A stretch of DNA of 64,000 bases from Paraburkholderia youngii (GTDB taxonomy: Bacteria > Pseudomonadota > Gammaproteobacteria > Burkholderiales > Burkholderiaceae): assembly GCF_013366925.1 (NCBI RefSeq), contig NZ_JAALDK010000001.1:4271165-4335164 (forward strand), written 5' to 3'. Of this stretch, positions 1 through 8,921 are shown one piece after another (position 1 is the first letter of the stretch; each line of letters begins with the position of its first letter). Made by a program: the position numbers and the translations under genes. Below the pieces are notes generated by a model, which saw only the letters and a list, made by a program, of their open reading frames with translations, had not been told where the DNA came from and did not search any database.

Positions 1-480
1 TTCTGGTCGGCATTGACGCAGCCGACCCTCACGATTGCGAGCAACACGCCGCAAGCGCAGAACGTCGATGTGACGGGCACGCTGTGGGGCGGCAATCTGG
101 CGGTGGTGGCGTCGCTGGTCGGCACGCCGTACATGCCGCCGGTGCAGGGCGGCATCCTGTTCGTCGAAGACGTCAACGAGCAGCCGTTCCGCATCGAGCG
201 GATGATCTATCAGCTGCATCTGGCCGGCATCCTCGCGCAGCAGCAGGCGCTCGTGCTCGGCGACTTCACGGGCGGCAAGCCCTACGACTACGACAATGGC
301 TACGACCTGCAGGCGATGGTCGAGCAAGTGCGCTCGCTGATCGGCATTCCAGTCGTGACGGGGCTGCAGTTCGGGCATGTCCACAACATGGTGACGCTGC
401 CGGTCGGCGCTAATGCGCATCTGGTCGCGAATGCGCATGGCTTCAGGCTGACGGCATCGGGCTATCCGAGCCTTGGCTGA
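1..480 (+). CDS. ldcA: Muramoyltetrapeptide (LD-)carboxypeptidase, C-terminal part
   Basis: The frame is open from base 1, so the N-terminal domain, including the catalytic Ser, lies outside the window. The visible part matches the C-terminal domain of S66 serine peptidases (LdcA/MccF), which remove the terminal D-Ala from cytoplasmic murein tetrapeptides during peptidoglycan recycling. Family landmarks are FVEDVNEQPFRIERM, which carries the triad Glu, and GLQFGHVHNMVTLPVG, which carries the triad His. GTLWGGNLAVVASLVGTPY is the usual entry into this domain. A terminator follows directly. The link to the neighbouring purine genes looks incidental. Confidence 0.88.
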   Translation, partial: FWSALTQPTLTIASNTPQAQNVDVTGTLWGGNLAVVASLVGTPYMPPVQGGILFVEDVNEQPFRIERMIYQLHLAGILAQQQALVLGDFTGGKPYDYDNGYDLQAMVEQVRSLIGIPVVTGLQFGHVHNMVTLPVGANAHLVANAHGFRLTASGYPSLG

Positions 481-502
481 AGCCCGCGTGGGTGGGGCAG
501 AG

Positions 503-527
503 GCGGGCGAATAGCCCGCTTTTTTTC
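503..527 (+). terminator. Rho-independent terminator of ldcA
   Basis: A GCGGGC/GCCCGC stem (503-508 and 514-519) with a 5-nt loop is followed by an unbroken run of about eight T, 22 bases after the ldcA stop. This is a canonical intrinsic terminator. It separates ldcA from the GntR gene downstream. Confidence 0.8.
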
Positions 528-599
528 GCGTTATCAACGCAACTAACTGTCTGCATTATGCAGCTCACCACCTCCCACACCCGTCGCCAATGTTTTCTG

Positions 600-615
600 T
601 TTTTGTTGACAAAAA
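600..615. promoter_or_regulatory. Distal palindromic operator candidate, TTTTTGT-TG-ACAAAAA
   Basis: This is a perfect inverted repeat with 7-bp arms around a TG centre. The core TTGT-TG-ACAA is shared with the palindrome at 744-755. FadR/FCD-type GntR regulators commonly bind TNGT-N(0-3)-ACNA, which this fits. The 319-bp region between ldcA and the GntR gene otherwise holds only the ldcA terminator and the promoter at 748-775. Confidence 0.5.
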
Positions 616-743
616 CCCGGCCGCCAACGGTCGGCTTGGCGCCGTGAAAACGGGGAATATTTCCGTCAGACAGCCGCGCAGCTTGACTTGCAGGCGTTCC
701 CTGACGCAACGCAGCACGAGAACTGTCGAAAATTGACGCAAAA

Positions 744-755
744 ATTGTTGACAAT
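744..755. promoter_or_regulatory. Proximal palindromic operator candidate, ATTGT-TG-ACAAT
   Basis: This perfect 5-2-5 inverted repeat has the same core as the palindrome at 600-615, with centres 142 bp apart. It overlaps the -35 hexamer at 748-753, so a bound regulator would block RNA polymerase. Autorepression by the GntR protein encoded just downstream is the simplest reading; this is inference. Confidence 0.55.
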
Positions 756-775
756 ATTTGTGTCCGTCCTATGAT
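748..775 (+). promoter_or_regulatory. Sigma-70 promoter of the GntR gene
   Basis: TTGACA (748-753) and TATGAT (770-775) are separated by 16 bp. This is a perfect -35 and a one-mismatch -10, ending 24 bp before the ATG at 800. It implies a very short leader for the regulator mRNA. Confidence 0.7.
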
Positions 776-799
776 GACCAACATACCGAGACGCCAATC

Positions 800-1513
800 A
801 TGTCCGACACCGAATCAGTCGCGAACAGTTCGAAGCCCGAAGCAATCGCCGAGCGCATCCGCGCGGCGATCCTCGAGCATCGGCTGGCACCCGGCGCGAA
901 GCTCACCGAAGCTCAGCTATGCGAAGTATTCGGCGTGAAGCGCGGCCCGATCCGTCAGGCGCTGTCGCAGCTGGCAGGTGAGCGGCTCGTCGATCTCGAG
1001 CCGAACCGTGGCGCGTTCGTCGCGAGTCCGTCGTTGCAGGAGGTGCACGAGGTGTTCGAAATGCGCCGCATCATCGAGCTGGCCGTCGTCGAAAAGATCT
1101 GTAGCGGACACGGCATGCGGCGTCTGAAGAACATCGGCGGCATGATCGGCCGGGAACGCAAGGCATTCGAAACGCGGGATTTTCCGGCATGGATCCGCTT
1201 GTCGGGCGAGTTTCATACGGAGCTCGCGAACCTGACCGGCAACTCGGTGCTGTGCGATTGCCTGAACGGGCTGGTCGCGCGTTCCACGCTGATTTCCGCG
1301 CTGTACGAGTCGCTCGGACGCAGCCCGTGCTCGTTCGAGGACCACGAAGCGATTCTCGCCGCGCTCGACGCCGGCGATGCAAAGCAGGCGGCCGCGCTGA
1401 TGTCGCGCCATCTGCAAAGCGTCGAGTTGAAGATGCTGGAGCGCCCCGCGCGCGGTGCAGCGGATCTGCACGAAGTATTCGGTGCGCTCGCGCCGAAAGA
1501 AACATCAACGTAA
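800..1513 (+). CDS. GntR-family (FCD/FadR-type) transcriptional regulator
   Basis: A 237-residue protein. An N-terminal winged helix-turn-helix (about residues 15-80; AERIRAAILEHRLAPGAKLT, then VFGVKRGPIRQALSQL) is followed by an all-helical FCD ligand domain with the typical EVHEVFEMRRIIELAVVEK start. The ATG at 800 is chosen because it falls just downstream of a strong promoter; the frame extends to a TTG at 758, but that codon lies inside the promoter spacer. It heads the purine/ureide island and has two matching palindromes upstream, so it is the likely local regulator of ureide genes. The effector is unknown. Confidence 0.85.
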   Translation: MSDTESVANSSKPEAIAERIRAAILEHRLAPGAKLTEAQLCEVFGVKRGPIRQALSQLAGERLVDLEPNRGAFVASPSLQEVHEVFEMRRIIELAVVEKICSGHGMRRLKNIGGMIGRERKAFETRDFPAWIRLSGEFHTELANLTGNSVLCDCLNGLVARSTLISALYESLGRSPCSFEDHEAILAALDAGDAKQAAALMSRHLQSVELKMLERPARGAADLHEVFGALAPKETST

Positions 1514-1655
1514 AGAGCCGAAGCCGACTCCACCCCAGGCTGAGGCAGGTAGCAGGCGAGCGCCCGTTGGTGGTGCGCGCCGCACTGAATCGAACTGAAC
1601 CGATAGATGCACGGCAGGGCGGCCTCGCGTGAGCGCCGCCGGCCTGAACACGCAC

Positions 1656-1723
1656 GTCCGTCGCGAGACGACGGACTTTAGGGTAGCGACGCATCGCCGG
1701 AAATCCGCGGCGGCCGGCGATGC
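1656..1723 (+). other. Two tandem perfect stem-loops in the permease leader
   Basis: The 368-bp gap 1514-1881 contains two perfect inverted repeats: GTCCGTCG/CGACGGAC (1656-1663 and 1669-1676, 5-nt loop, then TTTA) and GCATCGCCGG/CCGGCGATGC (1691-1700 and 1714-1723, 13-nt loop). The first could terminate the GntR transcript. The pair could also be a structured leader of the permease mRNA. No known riboswitch was recognised and nothing else was seen in the gap. Confidence 0.45.
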
Positions 1724-1881
1724 GACAACCACAAGTACGTCAGTACGGAGACACGCGCGGCACGGTCCGGGACCACGACGCCGACTTCTGCGACCCATAC
1801 AGGGCAAGAAGCGAGCAACTGGCATGGCCGATGCAATGTCCGTCGATGCGCTTTCGACGGTCCCTATCCAAAGGAGGAATC

Positions 1882-3363
1882 ATGGCTCAGTTCAGTGCAG
1901 CGCCAGGCAGTCACCCCATCTCCAACTATCCGGAAGGCACGGCCCAGACCGGTCCGTCGATGCCGGCCGGCTACAGCGAGCGGCTCTACAACGCGGACCT
2001 CGCGCCGCTGCGCGCGCAGAACTGGACCGCGTACAACATCTTCGCGTTCTGGATGTCGGACGTGCATAGCGTGGGTGGCTACGTATTCGCGGGGAGTCTC
2101 TTCGCGCTCGGCCTGACGAGCTGGCAGGTGCTGGTCGCGTTGCTCGTCGGCATCACGCTCGTGAACGTGCTGTGCAACCTGATTGCGAAGCCGAGCCAGC
2201 TGAACGGCGTGCCGTATCCGGTCGCGTGCCGCGCGACCTTCGGCGTGCTCGGCGCGAACGTGCCCGCGGTGATCCGCGGCCTGATCGCGGTCGCGTGGTA
2301 TGGCATCCAGACCTATCTCGCGTCGAGCGCGCTCGTGATCGTCGTGCTGAAGTTCGTGCCGCAACTGCTGCCATACGCGGACGTGCATCGGCATGGCCTG
2401 CTCGGTCTGTCGACGCTCGGCTGGGCCGGCTTCATGCTGCTGTGGGTACTGCAGGCGCTGGTGTTCTGGCATGGCATGGAGACCATCAAGAAGTTCATCG
2501 ATTTCGCCGGTCCGGCCGTCTACGTCGTGATGTTCATTCTCGCCGGCTACATGGTGTATCGCGCGGGCTGGCGCAACATCGGCATCAACCTCGGCGGCGT
2601 CAAATATCACGGCATGGAAGTGGTGCCGGTGATGATCACGGCGATCTCGCTGGTGGTGTCGTACTTCTCCGGACCGATGCTGAATTTCGGCGACTTCTCG
2701 CGCTACGGCAAGAGCTTTCGCAGCGTCAAGCGCGGCAACTTCTGGGGCCTGCCGGTCAACTTTCTCGCGTTCTCGCTGGTGACGGTGATCACGACCGCGG
2801 CCACGCTGCCGGTGTTCGGCGAGCTGATCACGGACCCGGTCGAAACGGTGGGCCGCATCGACTATCCGATGGCCGTGATTCTCGGCGCGCTGACCTTCAC
2901 GATCGCGACGATCGGCATCAACATCGTCGCGAACTTCGTGTCGCCGGCCTTCGACTTCTCGAACGTCGCACCGCGCCTCATCAGCTGGCGTGCGGGCGGC
3001 ATGCTCGCGGCGGTCGCTTCGGTGTTCATCACGCCGTGGAACCTGTTCAACAATCCGGCCGTGATTCACTACACGCTCGACGTGCTCGGCAGCTTCATCG
3101 GACCTTTGTACGGCGTCCTGATCGTCGATTTCTATCTGGTCAAGCTTCAGAAGATCGTGCTCGACGATCTGTACACGGTTGCGCCGAACGGCTCGTACTG
3201 GTATCGCAACGGCGTCAACTATCGCGCGGTGGCCGCGTTGCTGCCTGCCGCGCTGATCGCGGTGATCTGCGTGATGGTGCCGGGCCTCGACGGCCTCGCG
3301 AATTTCTCGTGGTTCATCGGCGCGGGACTCGGCGCGCTGTTTTACCGGATGCTCGCGCGCTGA
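1882..3363 (+). CDS. NCS1-family nucleobase/allantoin:cation symporter
   Basis: A 493-residue integral membrane protein with about 12 hydrophobic segments. It resembles NCS1 (Mhp1/PucI/FurE) carriers: it opens with NWTAYNIFAFWMSDVHSVGG, continues with NLIAKPSQLNGVPYPVACR, and has WYGIQTYLAS in the third segment. The family imports purines, pyrimidines, hydantoins or allantoin with Na+ or H+. The start at 1882 has a near-perfect Shine-Dalgarno (AAGGAGG, 1871-1877). Racemase and allantoinase genes follow directly, so allantoin or a hydantoin is the most likely substrate. This is inferred from context. Confidence 0.85.
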   Translation: MAQFSAAPGSHPISNYPEGTAQTGPSMPAGYSERLYNADLAPLRAQNWTAYNIFAFWMSDVHSVGGYVFAGSLFALGLTSWQVLVALLVGITLVNVLCNLIAKPSQLNGVPYPVACRATFGVLGANVPAVIRGLIAVAWYGIQTYLASSALVIVVLKFVPQLLPYADVHRHGLLGLSTLGWAGFMLLWVLQALVFWHGMETIKKFIDFAGPAVYVVMFILAGYMVYRAGWRNIGINLGGVKYHGMEVVPVMITAISLVVSYFSGPMLNFGDFSRYGKSFRSVKRGNFWGLPVNFLAFSLVTVITTAATLPVFGELITDPVETVGRIDYPMAVILGALTFTIATIGINIVANFVSPAFDFSNVAPRLISWRAGGMLAAVASVFITPWNLFNNPAVIHYTLDVLGSFIGPLYGVLIVDFYLVKLQKIVLDDLYTVAPNGSYWYRNGVNYRAVAALLPAALIAVICVMVPGLDGLANFSWFIGAGLGALFYRMLAR

Positions 3364-3418
3364 GCTTCATGGAGCGCCATGTTTTCGCCGCTGCAATATG
3401 AGTCGAACAGGAGTCGCC

Positions 3419-4213
3419 ATGCGTATCAAACTGATCAATCCGAACACGACGCGCCGCATGACCGAGGCGATGGGGCACTGCGCGCGCGAGGTCGCCGCGC
3501 CCGGCACCGAAGTGATCGCCGTCAATCCGACGATGGGCCCGCCGTCGATCGAAGGCTATTACGACGAGGCGCTCGCCACGCCCGGTCTGCTCGCCGAAGT
3601 CGCGGCCGGCGAGCGGGAAGGCTGCGACGGCTACGTGATCGCGTGCTTCGGCGACCCGGGTCTCTACGCGGCCCGCGAGTTGGCGCGCGGGCCGGTGATC
3701 GGCATTGCCGAGGCGGCGATGCACGCGGCGAGCGTGCTCGCGCCGGGCTTTTCGGTCGTGACGACGCTCGCGCGCACCTGCGGCATGGCCTGGCATCTGG
3801 CCGAGCGCTACGGTATGAAGCGCTTCTGCCGCAACGTGCGTGCGACCGACGTCGCCGTGCTCGATCTCGACAAGCCCGGCTCGGCGGCGCGCCGCATCAT
3901 CCTCGACGAATGCCGGCGCGCGCTCGACGAGGATGGGTCGGACGCGATCGTGCTCGGTTGCGCGGGCATGGCCGAGCTATGCGCGGAGATCGAGGACGCG
4001 CTCGGCGCGCCGGTGATCGAAGGCGTGACGGCGGCCGTCAAATGGACCGAGGCACTGGTGGCGCTGCGTCTCGCGACGGCCAAGCGCGGCGACTATGCAC
4101 GGCCGCTCACGAAGCGCTACGACGGCGCGCTCGCCTCGTTCAGCCCCGGCCCGCTGCGGGTAAACGCCGACTCGGCGGAGACCCAGGCGGACGCGCACAT
4201 ACACTCGCTGTAA
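3419..4213 (+). CDS. Asp/Glu/hydantoin racemase family; probable allantoin racemase
   Basis: A 264-residue protein starting MRIKLINPNTT, the hallmark of the hydantoin racemase branch. The two catalytic cysteines of the two-base mechanism are at Cys76 (ACFGDPG) and Cys181 (LGCAGM), the positions known in characterised hydantoin racemases. The start at 3419 has an AGGAG ribosome binding site; an upstream ATG at 3398 lacks one. Lying between the permease and puuE, it probably interconverts R- and S-allantoin so that both enantiomers enter the pathway. A role on 5-substituted hydantoins cannot be excluded. Confidence 0.85.
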   Translation: MRIKLINPNTTRRMTEAMGHCAREVAAPGTEVIAVNPTMGPPSIEGYYDEALATPGLLAEVAAGEREGCDGYVIACFGDPGLYAARELARGPVIGIAEAAMHAASVLAPGFSVVTTLARTCGMAWHLAERYGMKRFCRNVRATDVAVLDLDKPGSAARRIILDECRRALDEDGSDAIVLGCAGMAELCAEIEDALGAPVIEGVTAAVKWTEALVALRLATAKRGDYARPLTKRYDGALASFSPGPLRVNADSAETQADAHIHSL

Positions 4214-4278
4214 CACGCACTATCTGCCCGGCCGTATGGGCTCACCGGGGCGTTTTCGCTACACTGGGTCAACTCGGT

Positions 4279-4298
4279 GCGGCGGCTTCGGCCGCCGC
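4279..4298. repeat. UUCG-capped perfect hairpin upstream of puuE
   Basis: GCGGCGGC-ttcg-GCCGCCGC is a perfect 8-bp stem with a C(UUCG)G tetraloop, which is exceptionally stable in RNA. It lies between the racemase stop and the puuE start and has no T-run, so it is not a standard terminator. It may stabilise the 3' end of the racemase message or act as a processing site. Confidence 0.4.
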
Positions 4299-4423
4299 TG
4301 AAGCCTCCGAACGAGCGCTTGCAAAGGTCAGTTCCGGCGTCGTTGCCGAGGGGTTTCGAGCTCGAGCTTCATGCGCGAGCTTCACGCAAATTCCTGGTCC
4401 CGTCACTACGCATCCGTCAAACC

Positions 4424-5374
4424 ATGCCACTCGACCCGAACTACCCACGCGATCTGATCGGCTACGGCCGCCACCCGGTGCACGCGAACTGGCCGGGGCG
4501 AGCGCGCGTCGCGGTGCAATTCGTCCTCAACTACGAAGAGGGCGGCGAAAACTGCGTGCTGCACGGCGACCCCGGTTCCGAGCAGTTCCTGTCGGAGATC
4601 GTTGGCGCGGCGGCGTATCCGGCGCGGCACATGAGCATGGAGTCGATCTACGAATACGGCTCGCGCGCGGGTGTGTGGCGCATCCTGCGCGAATTCGAAA
4701 GACGTGACCTGGCGCTGACGGTGTTCGGCGTCGGCATGGCGATCGAGCGGAATCCGGAAGTCGCGCGGGCGTTCGTCGAACTCGGGCATGAGATCGCGTG
4801 CCACGGCTATCGCTGGATTCACTATCAGGACATGTCGCCGGAGAAGGAAGCGGAGCACATGCGCCTCGGCATGGAGGCGATCGAGCGGGTGACCGGCGTG
4901 CGGCCGCTCGGCTGGTACACCGGCCGCGACAGTCCGAACACCCATCGGCTGGTCGCCGAATACGGCGGTTTCCTGTACGACTCCGATTACTACGGTGACG
5001 ATCTGCCGTTCTGGATGGACGTCGAGGTGGCGGGCGGCAAGAGCGTGCCGCAACTGATCGTGCCGTACACGCTCGACACCAACGACATGCGCTTCGCGAC
5101 GCCGCAAGGCTTCAACACCGCGGACCACTTCTTCACCTACCTGCGCGACGCGTTCGACGTGCTGTACGAAGAGGGCGACGAAGTGCCGAAGATGCTGTCG
5201 ATCGGTATGCACTGCCGGCTGCTCGGACGGCCGGGGCGTTTCCGCGCGCTGCAGCGCTTTCTCGATCACATCGAACAGCACGATCGCGTATGGGTGTCGC
5301 GGCGAATGGATATCGCGCGGCACTGGCACGAGACTCATCCTTACCAACAGGACAACCGCGAGGCTGCGGCATGA
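4424..5374 (+). CDS. puuE: Allantoinase PuuE (polysaccharide-deacetylase-like)
   Basis: A 316-residue NodB-fold protein, the usual length of PuuE. This metal-independent allantoinase type differs from the amidohydrolase AllB and hydrolyses S-allantoin to allantoate. Family features are YPRDLIGYGRHPVHANWPG at the N-terminus, FVLNYEEGGE at about residues 33-42, GHEIACHGYRW and GWYTGRDSPNT. The ATG at 4424 starts exactly at the conserved MPLDPNYPRDL. The stop overlaps the uraD start (ATGA), indicating translational coupling. Confidence 0.92.
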   Translation: MPLDPNYPRDLIGYGRHPVHANWPGRARVAVQFVLNYEEGGENCVLHGDPGSEQFLSEIVGAAAYPARHMSMESIYEYGSRAGVWRILREFERRDLALTVFGVGMAIERNPEVARAFVELGHEIACHGYRWIHYQDMSPEKEAEHMRLGMEAIERVTGVRPLGWYTGRDSPNTHRLVAEYGGFLYDSDYYGDDLPFWMDVEVAGGKSVPQLIVPYTLDTNDMRFATPQGFNTADHFFTYLRDAFDVLYEEGDEVPKMLSIGMHCRLLGRPGRFRALQRFLDHIEQHDRVWVSRRMDIARHWHETHPYQQDNREAAA

Positions 5375-5892
5375 AGGCGATGCAATACACCCTGGACCAA
5401 CTCAACAGCCTCTCGACCGACGCGTTCGTTGCGACGCTGTCGGGCATCTTCGAGCACTCGCCGTGGGTCGCGGAGATTGCGGCGCGGCAGCGGCCGTTCG
5501 CGAGCATCGAGGAACTGCATCGCAGCATGTCGCAGATCGTCGAAACCTCGGGCGAGGACAAGCAGCTCGCGCTGATCAACGCGCACCCGGAGCTGGCCGG
5601 CAAGGCCGCGGTGCGTGGCGAGCTAACCGCCGAATCGACCCGCGAGCAAAGCGGCGCCGGGCTCGCGCAATGCACGCAGGAAGAGTTCGACAAGCTGCAT
5701 GCGCTCAATCACGCATATCGCGAGAAGTTCGGCTTTCCGTTCATTCTCGCGGTGCGCGGCTATGACCGCCACGGCATCATCGCGAACTTCGAATCGCGCG
5801 TGAACAATAGCCGGGCCGACGAAATGCGCGCGAGCCTCGATCAGATCTATCGCATTGCACGTTTGCGGCTCGACGACCTGATCCGCGTGTGA
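5371..5892 (+). CDS. uraD: OHCU decarboxylase UraD
   Basis: A 173-residue protein of the 2-oxo-4-hydroxy-4-carboxy-5-ureidoimidazoline decarboxylase family, which gives S-allantoin, the third step from urate. Diagnostic motifs are [26 protein letters not shown] with the catalytic His at residue 72, and [18 protein letters not shown]. The start codon overlaps the puuE stop by four bases. An in-frame ATG nine bases later is an alternative start. The urate partner enzymes PuuD and UraH are encoded about 4 kb away on the opposite strand. Confidence 0.93.
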   Translation: MKAMQYTLDQLNSLSTDAFVATLSGIFEHSPWVAEIAARQRPFASIEELHRSMSQIVETSGEDKQLALINAHPELAGKAAVRGELTAESTREQSGAGLAQCTQEEFDKLHALNHAYREKFGFPFILAVRGYDRHGIIANFESRVNNSRADEMRASLDQIYRIARLRLDDLIRV

Positions 5893-5959
5893 CGCGCACC
5901 GCGTCACGCAACGAGCCGCAACGTTTTTCCCGCACCAATCGATATCAAGGACGACAAAG

Positions 5960-6970
5960 ATGGCACTTCCGATTCTCGACCCCAACGCACCGGAATTCAC
6001 GCGCCGTTACGTGAATCTGGCGGACCCGCGTCTGGGCGCGCAGGCGCTCGAGGCTAGCGACGAATTCTTCGCGCCGAAGGACCGCATGCTGAATCCGGAA
6101 CCGGCCGTCTTCATTCCGGGCAAGTACGACGACAACGGCAAGTGGATGGACGGCTGGGAAACGCGCCGCAAGCGCACGACCGGCTACGACTGGTGCGTCG
6201 TCAAGCTCGCGCGGCCGGGCGTGATCAAGGGACTCGACCTCGACACCAGCCACTTCACCGGCAACTTCCCGCCGGCGGCGTCGGTGGAAGCGGCGCGGGC
6301 CGTCGATGGCGAGCCGAACCAGTCGACGCAATGGACCGAGATCGTGCCGTCCACCACGTTGCAGGGCAATAGCCACCACTACCTCGAAGTCGCCGACGCG
6401 AACGCGTACACGCATCTGCGCGTGAACATCTATCCGGACGGCGGCATCGCGCGTCTGCGCGTGTACGGTCAGCCGCAGGTGGACTGGGCGGGCGCGAGCC
6501 GCACCGAGCAGTTCGATCTCGCGGCGATGGAAAACGGCGCGTATCTGGTCGGCGCGAACAACCAGCACTTCGGCGCGGCCTCGACGCTGCTGATGCCGCG
6601 CCGCGGCGTGAATATGGGGGATGGCTGGGAAACGCGTCGTCGTCGCGAGCCGGGCAACGACTGGGCGATCATCGCGCTCGCGCAGCCGGGCGTGATCCGC
6701 AAGATCGAAGTCGACACCGCGCACTTCAAGGGCAACTATCCGGATCGCTGCTCGATCCAGGCCGCGTACGTGAAGGGAGGCACCGATAGCTCGCTCGTCA
6801 CGCAGGCGATGTTCTGGCCGGTGCTGCTCGGCGAGCAGAAACTGCAGATGGACAAGCAGCATTTCTTCGAAAGCGAGATCGCGGCGCTCGGGCCCGTCAC
6901 GCATGTGCGCTTCAACATCTATCCGGACGGCGGTGTGTCGCGTCTGCGTCTATGGGGTACGCTCGAATGA
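5960..6970 (+). CDS. alc: Allantoicase
   Basis: A 336-residue protein that hydrolyses allantoate to ureidoglycolate and urea. As usual for the family, it consists of two homologous beta-sandwich halves: [10 protein letters not shown]...[15 protein letters not shown] near residues 60-90 is repeated as [10 protein letters not shown]...[34 protein letters not shown] is likewise mirrored by [19 protein letters not shown] at the C-terminus. An AAGGACGACAAAG ribosome binding region precedes the ATG. The stop overlaps the allA start by four bases. Confidence 0.95.
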   Translation: MALPILDPNAPEFTRRYVNLADPRLGAQALEASDEFFAPKDRMLNPEPAVFIPGKYDDNGKWMDGWETRRKRTTGYDWCVVKLARPGVIKGLDLDTSHFTGNFPPAASVEAARAVDGEPNQSTQWTEIVPSTTLQGNSHHYLEVADANAYTHLRVNIYPDGGIARLRVYGQPQVDWAGASRTEQFDLAAMENGAYLVGANNQHFGAASTLLMPRRGVNMGDGWETRRRREPGNDWAIIALAQPGVIRKIEVDTAHFKGNYPDRCSIQAAYVKGGTDSSLVTQAMFWPVLLGEQKLQMDKQHFFESEIAALGPVTHVRFNIYPDGGVSRLRLWGTLE

Positions 6971-7479
6971 AAACGCTCGCCATCGAACCGCTGACGAAAG
7001 AGGCGTTCGCCGCATTCGGCGACGTGATCGAACTCGAAGGCGCGAAGCAGATTCCGATCAACCGCGGCACGACGATCCGCTATCACGACCTCGCGAAAGT
7101 CGACGTGACCGACGAGCACGGCCGCACGCTCGTCAATCTGTTTCGTGGCCAGCCGCGCGCGCTGCCGTTCGAAGTGAAGATGCTCGAGCGTCATCCGCTC
7201 GGCAGCCAGGCATTCGTGCCGCTGAACGACAAGCCGTATCTGGTCGTCGTCGCACCCGCGGGCGAACTGAACGCGGCGAAGATTCGCGCGTTCGTCACGA
7301 GTGGTTGGCAGGGCGTCAACTACGCGAAGGGCGTATGGCACCATCCGCTGATCGCGTTGGGCGAGGTGAGCGACTTTATCGTCGTCGATCGTGGGGGCGA
7401 GGGGCTCAATCTGCACGAGCAGGATCTGGCCGAGTCGCTCTGGCTCACGGAAGATGCGTTGAGCGCGGTGGCGGTTTGA
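6967..7479 (+). CDS. allA: Ureidoglycolate lyase AllA
   Basis: A 170-residue cupin-fold protein that splits ureidoglycolate into glyoxylate and urea, closing the pathway. Family motifs are [14 protein letters not shown] at the N-terminus, [11 protein letters not shown] near residue 77 and [10 protein letters not shown] near residue 122. The ATG at 6967 overlaps the alc stop (ATGA), so the two are coupled. It is the last plus-strand gene of the run that begins with the permease, and a strong terminator follows 47 bases after the stop. Confidence 0.93.
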   Translation: MKTLAIEPLTKEAFAAFGDVIELEGAKQIPINRGTTIRYHDLAKVDVTDEHGRTLVNLFRGQPRALPFEVKMLERHPLGSQAFVPLNDKPYLVVVAPAGELNAAKIRAFVTSGWQGVNYAKGVWHHPLIALGEVSDFIVVDRGGEGLNLHEQDLAESLWLTEDALSAVAV

Positions 7480-7525
7480 TGGCAATGCAGCTGCCGGGTA
7501 GCCGGTAGCGTTGCGGTTGAAAAGA

Positions 7526-7558
7526 AAAGCCCGCGACGTGCGTTACGTCGCGGGCTTT
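7526..7558. terminator. Bidirectional terminator between allA and hipA
   Basis: A 14-bp perfect stem (7526-7539 paired with 7545-7558, 5-nt loop) reads AAAGCCCGCGACGT/ACGTCGCGGGCTTT. With A-rich sequence on one side and T on the other, it serves the converging allA (+) and hipA (-) transcripts. Confidence 0.85.
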
Positions 7559-7574
7559 CTTGCATGGATCACGA

Positions 7575-8921
7575 TCACTTGCGCCTGCCGAGCAGCGGCG
7601 AATGCCCGATGACTTCTCTTGACAGCTCGGGCGGCTCCGGCGCCGAAAATCCCGCTGCTTCGATGGCCGGCTTGAGCCCGCTGAATTGCAGGCTCTTCTT
7701 TGGCGAACGCAGCGATGTCATGCCGTCGTCCCACGCATGCAGCATCTGCTTGGCGACCGTGCGCCACTGCGGTTCGTTGCGCGCTGCCTCGATCAACTCG
7801 TGACCGACGTCGACAGCCGAGTCGCACAGCGCCTCGACCATTTGCGCATATTGCCGCGGAGCGATGCCCATGCGCGTGTTGAAAAAGCGTTCCAGCGTTT
7901 TACCGGCTGCCCAGGTCTTGCGGCCGTCGATGGCGAGGCCCGGCGGATTGGCGGCGAAGCGCGGATAAGCCTGGGTCGTCACGACATCGTAGACGGGCGT
8001 GAACGCGACATCGTCGACCGACGTATAGAACAGCGCGACGTTCTTGGTGTGGCAGTCCGCATTGCGCACGACGTAGTTGGTCAGCAGATGCCAGCCGAGC
8101 TGCTGGAGCTGCGTTCGCGTGGTGTCGCGATCGAGCAGATACGCTCTTGCCGCGTTGAGCATTTTCTCGCTGGTCGAATTGTATTTTTCGTGCGGCGGCA
8201 AACCGAGCAGGCCGCACAGGTCTTCGACGCCGTACGCCGGCAGTCCATCTTCGTCGACATCGAAGCGCTCGACGACGAGCGCCCGGCCATCGTCCGACAT
8301 CTGGGTGCGCGCAACGGGCGCCACCCCGAGCCGCTCCAGCACCCGCATCGAATGGAACTCGTTGAAACCGAGAAAGGGCGTGTTGTCGTCCGAACCTTTG
8401 ACGATGTGACGGCTCGTTCGAATCGTCGGCTTTCCGAGCCGCAACGGTGTCGATGCGGCAGGCTGCGCTTCCGGCGCGATGAACTTCGGCACGACACCTG
8501 AAATGGCCGCTCGCGCGTATTCACGCACCAGTTGCGCAAAATGTTCGGCGGTGTTGTCGCCGTGCAGGATGTGCTGGACGTCGAGCGCCTCCAGTTCGGT
8601 GCCCGGCGCCACGCCTTCTGGCGTCACGGTGACCCGGCCGATCCCCATCGAACCCACGACGGCGAGCAGCGACAGATCGGTTCCGTCGAGCAAGGGCCCG
8701 AATTGCTCGCGGATCAGATTCAGCAGATAGCCCTCGGGCAGGTTCTGCCGGAAAAACGGATGCAGGTCGCGCGGCCAGCGCCAGGCCTCTTCGCGCACCG
8801 GCATCGTCAGACTGACGAAGTCGGCCGCGCTCGCATCGCGGTTGTATTTGAGGACATAGTCGTCGCGCTCGCGAAACAGCGTGGCAACGTTCTTGCCCAG
8901 TACCTGAACGTCGAGCTTCAT
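7575..8921 (-). CDS. hipA: HipA-family Ser/Thr kinase toxin
   Basis: A 448-residue full-length HipA. The N-terminal couple_hipA region (about 1-105; LPEGYLLNLI, VVGSMGIGRV) precedes a kinase-like C-terminal domain. AISGVVPKF at 139-147 corresponds to the SGxxxK loop that holds the autophosphorylated Ser. The catalytic motif RNADCHTKN includes Asp289 and Asn294, and YDVVT provides the Mg-binding Asp312. In characterised systems HipA phosphorylates glutamyl-tRNA synthetase and triggers persistence; the target here is unknown. Its ATG overlaps the hipB stop by four bases. All key residues are intact, so it should be active. Confidence 0.9.
   Translation of the reverse strand: MKLDVQVLGKNVATLFRERDDYVLKYNRDASAADFVSLTMPVREEAWRWPRDLHPFFRQNLPEGYLLNLIREQFGPLLDGTDLSLLAVVGSMGIGRVTVTPEGVAPGTELEALDVQHILHGDNTAEHFAQLVREYARAAISGVVPKFIAPEAQPAASTPLRLGKPTIRTSRHIVKGSDDNTPFLGFNEFHSMRVLERLGVAPVARTQMSDDGRALVVERFDVDEDGLPAYGVEDLCGLLGLPPHEKYNSTSEKMLNAARAYLLDRDTTRTQLQQLGWHLLTNYVVRNADCHTKNVALFYTSVDDVAFTPVYDVVTTQAYPRFAANPPGLAIDGRKTWAAGKTLERFFNTRMGIAPRQYAQMVEALCDSAVDVGHELIEAARNEPQWRTVAKQMLHAWDDGMTSLRSPKKSLQFSGLKPAIEAAGFSAPEPPELSREVIGHSPLLGRRK

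Noticed and set aside
443..784. A 113-codon minus-strand frame in the ldcA-GntR gap
   Set aside because: It crosses the ldcA terminator and the GntR promoter and shows no family pattern or ribosome binding site.
4279..4298. Hairpin considered as a terminator of the racemase gene
   Set aside because: It has no T-run, and the downstream puuE gene belongs to the same functional set; kept only as a stable hairpin.
6142..6735. The internal repeat in allantoicase taken as a recent gene duplication
   Set aside because: A two-fold repeated structure is an ancient and general feature of the allantoicase family.
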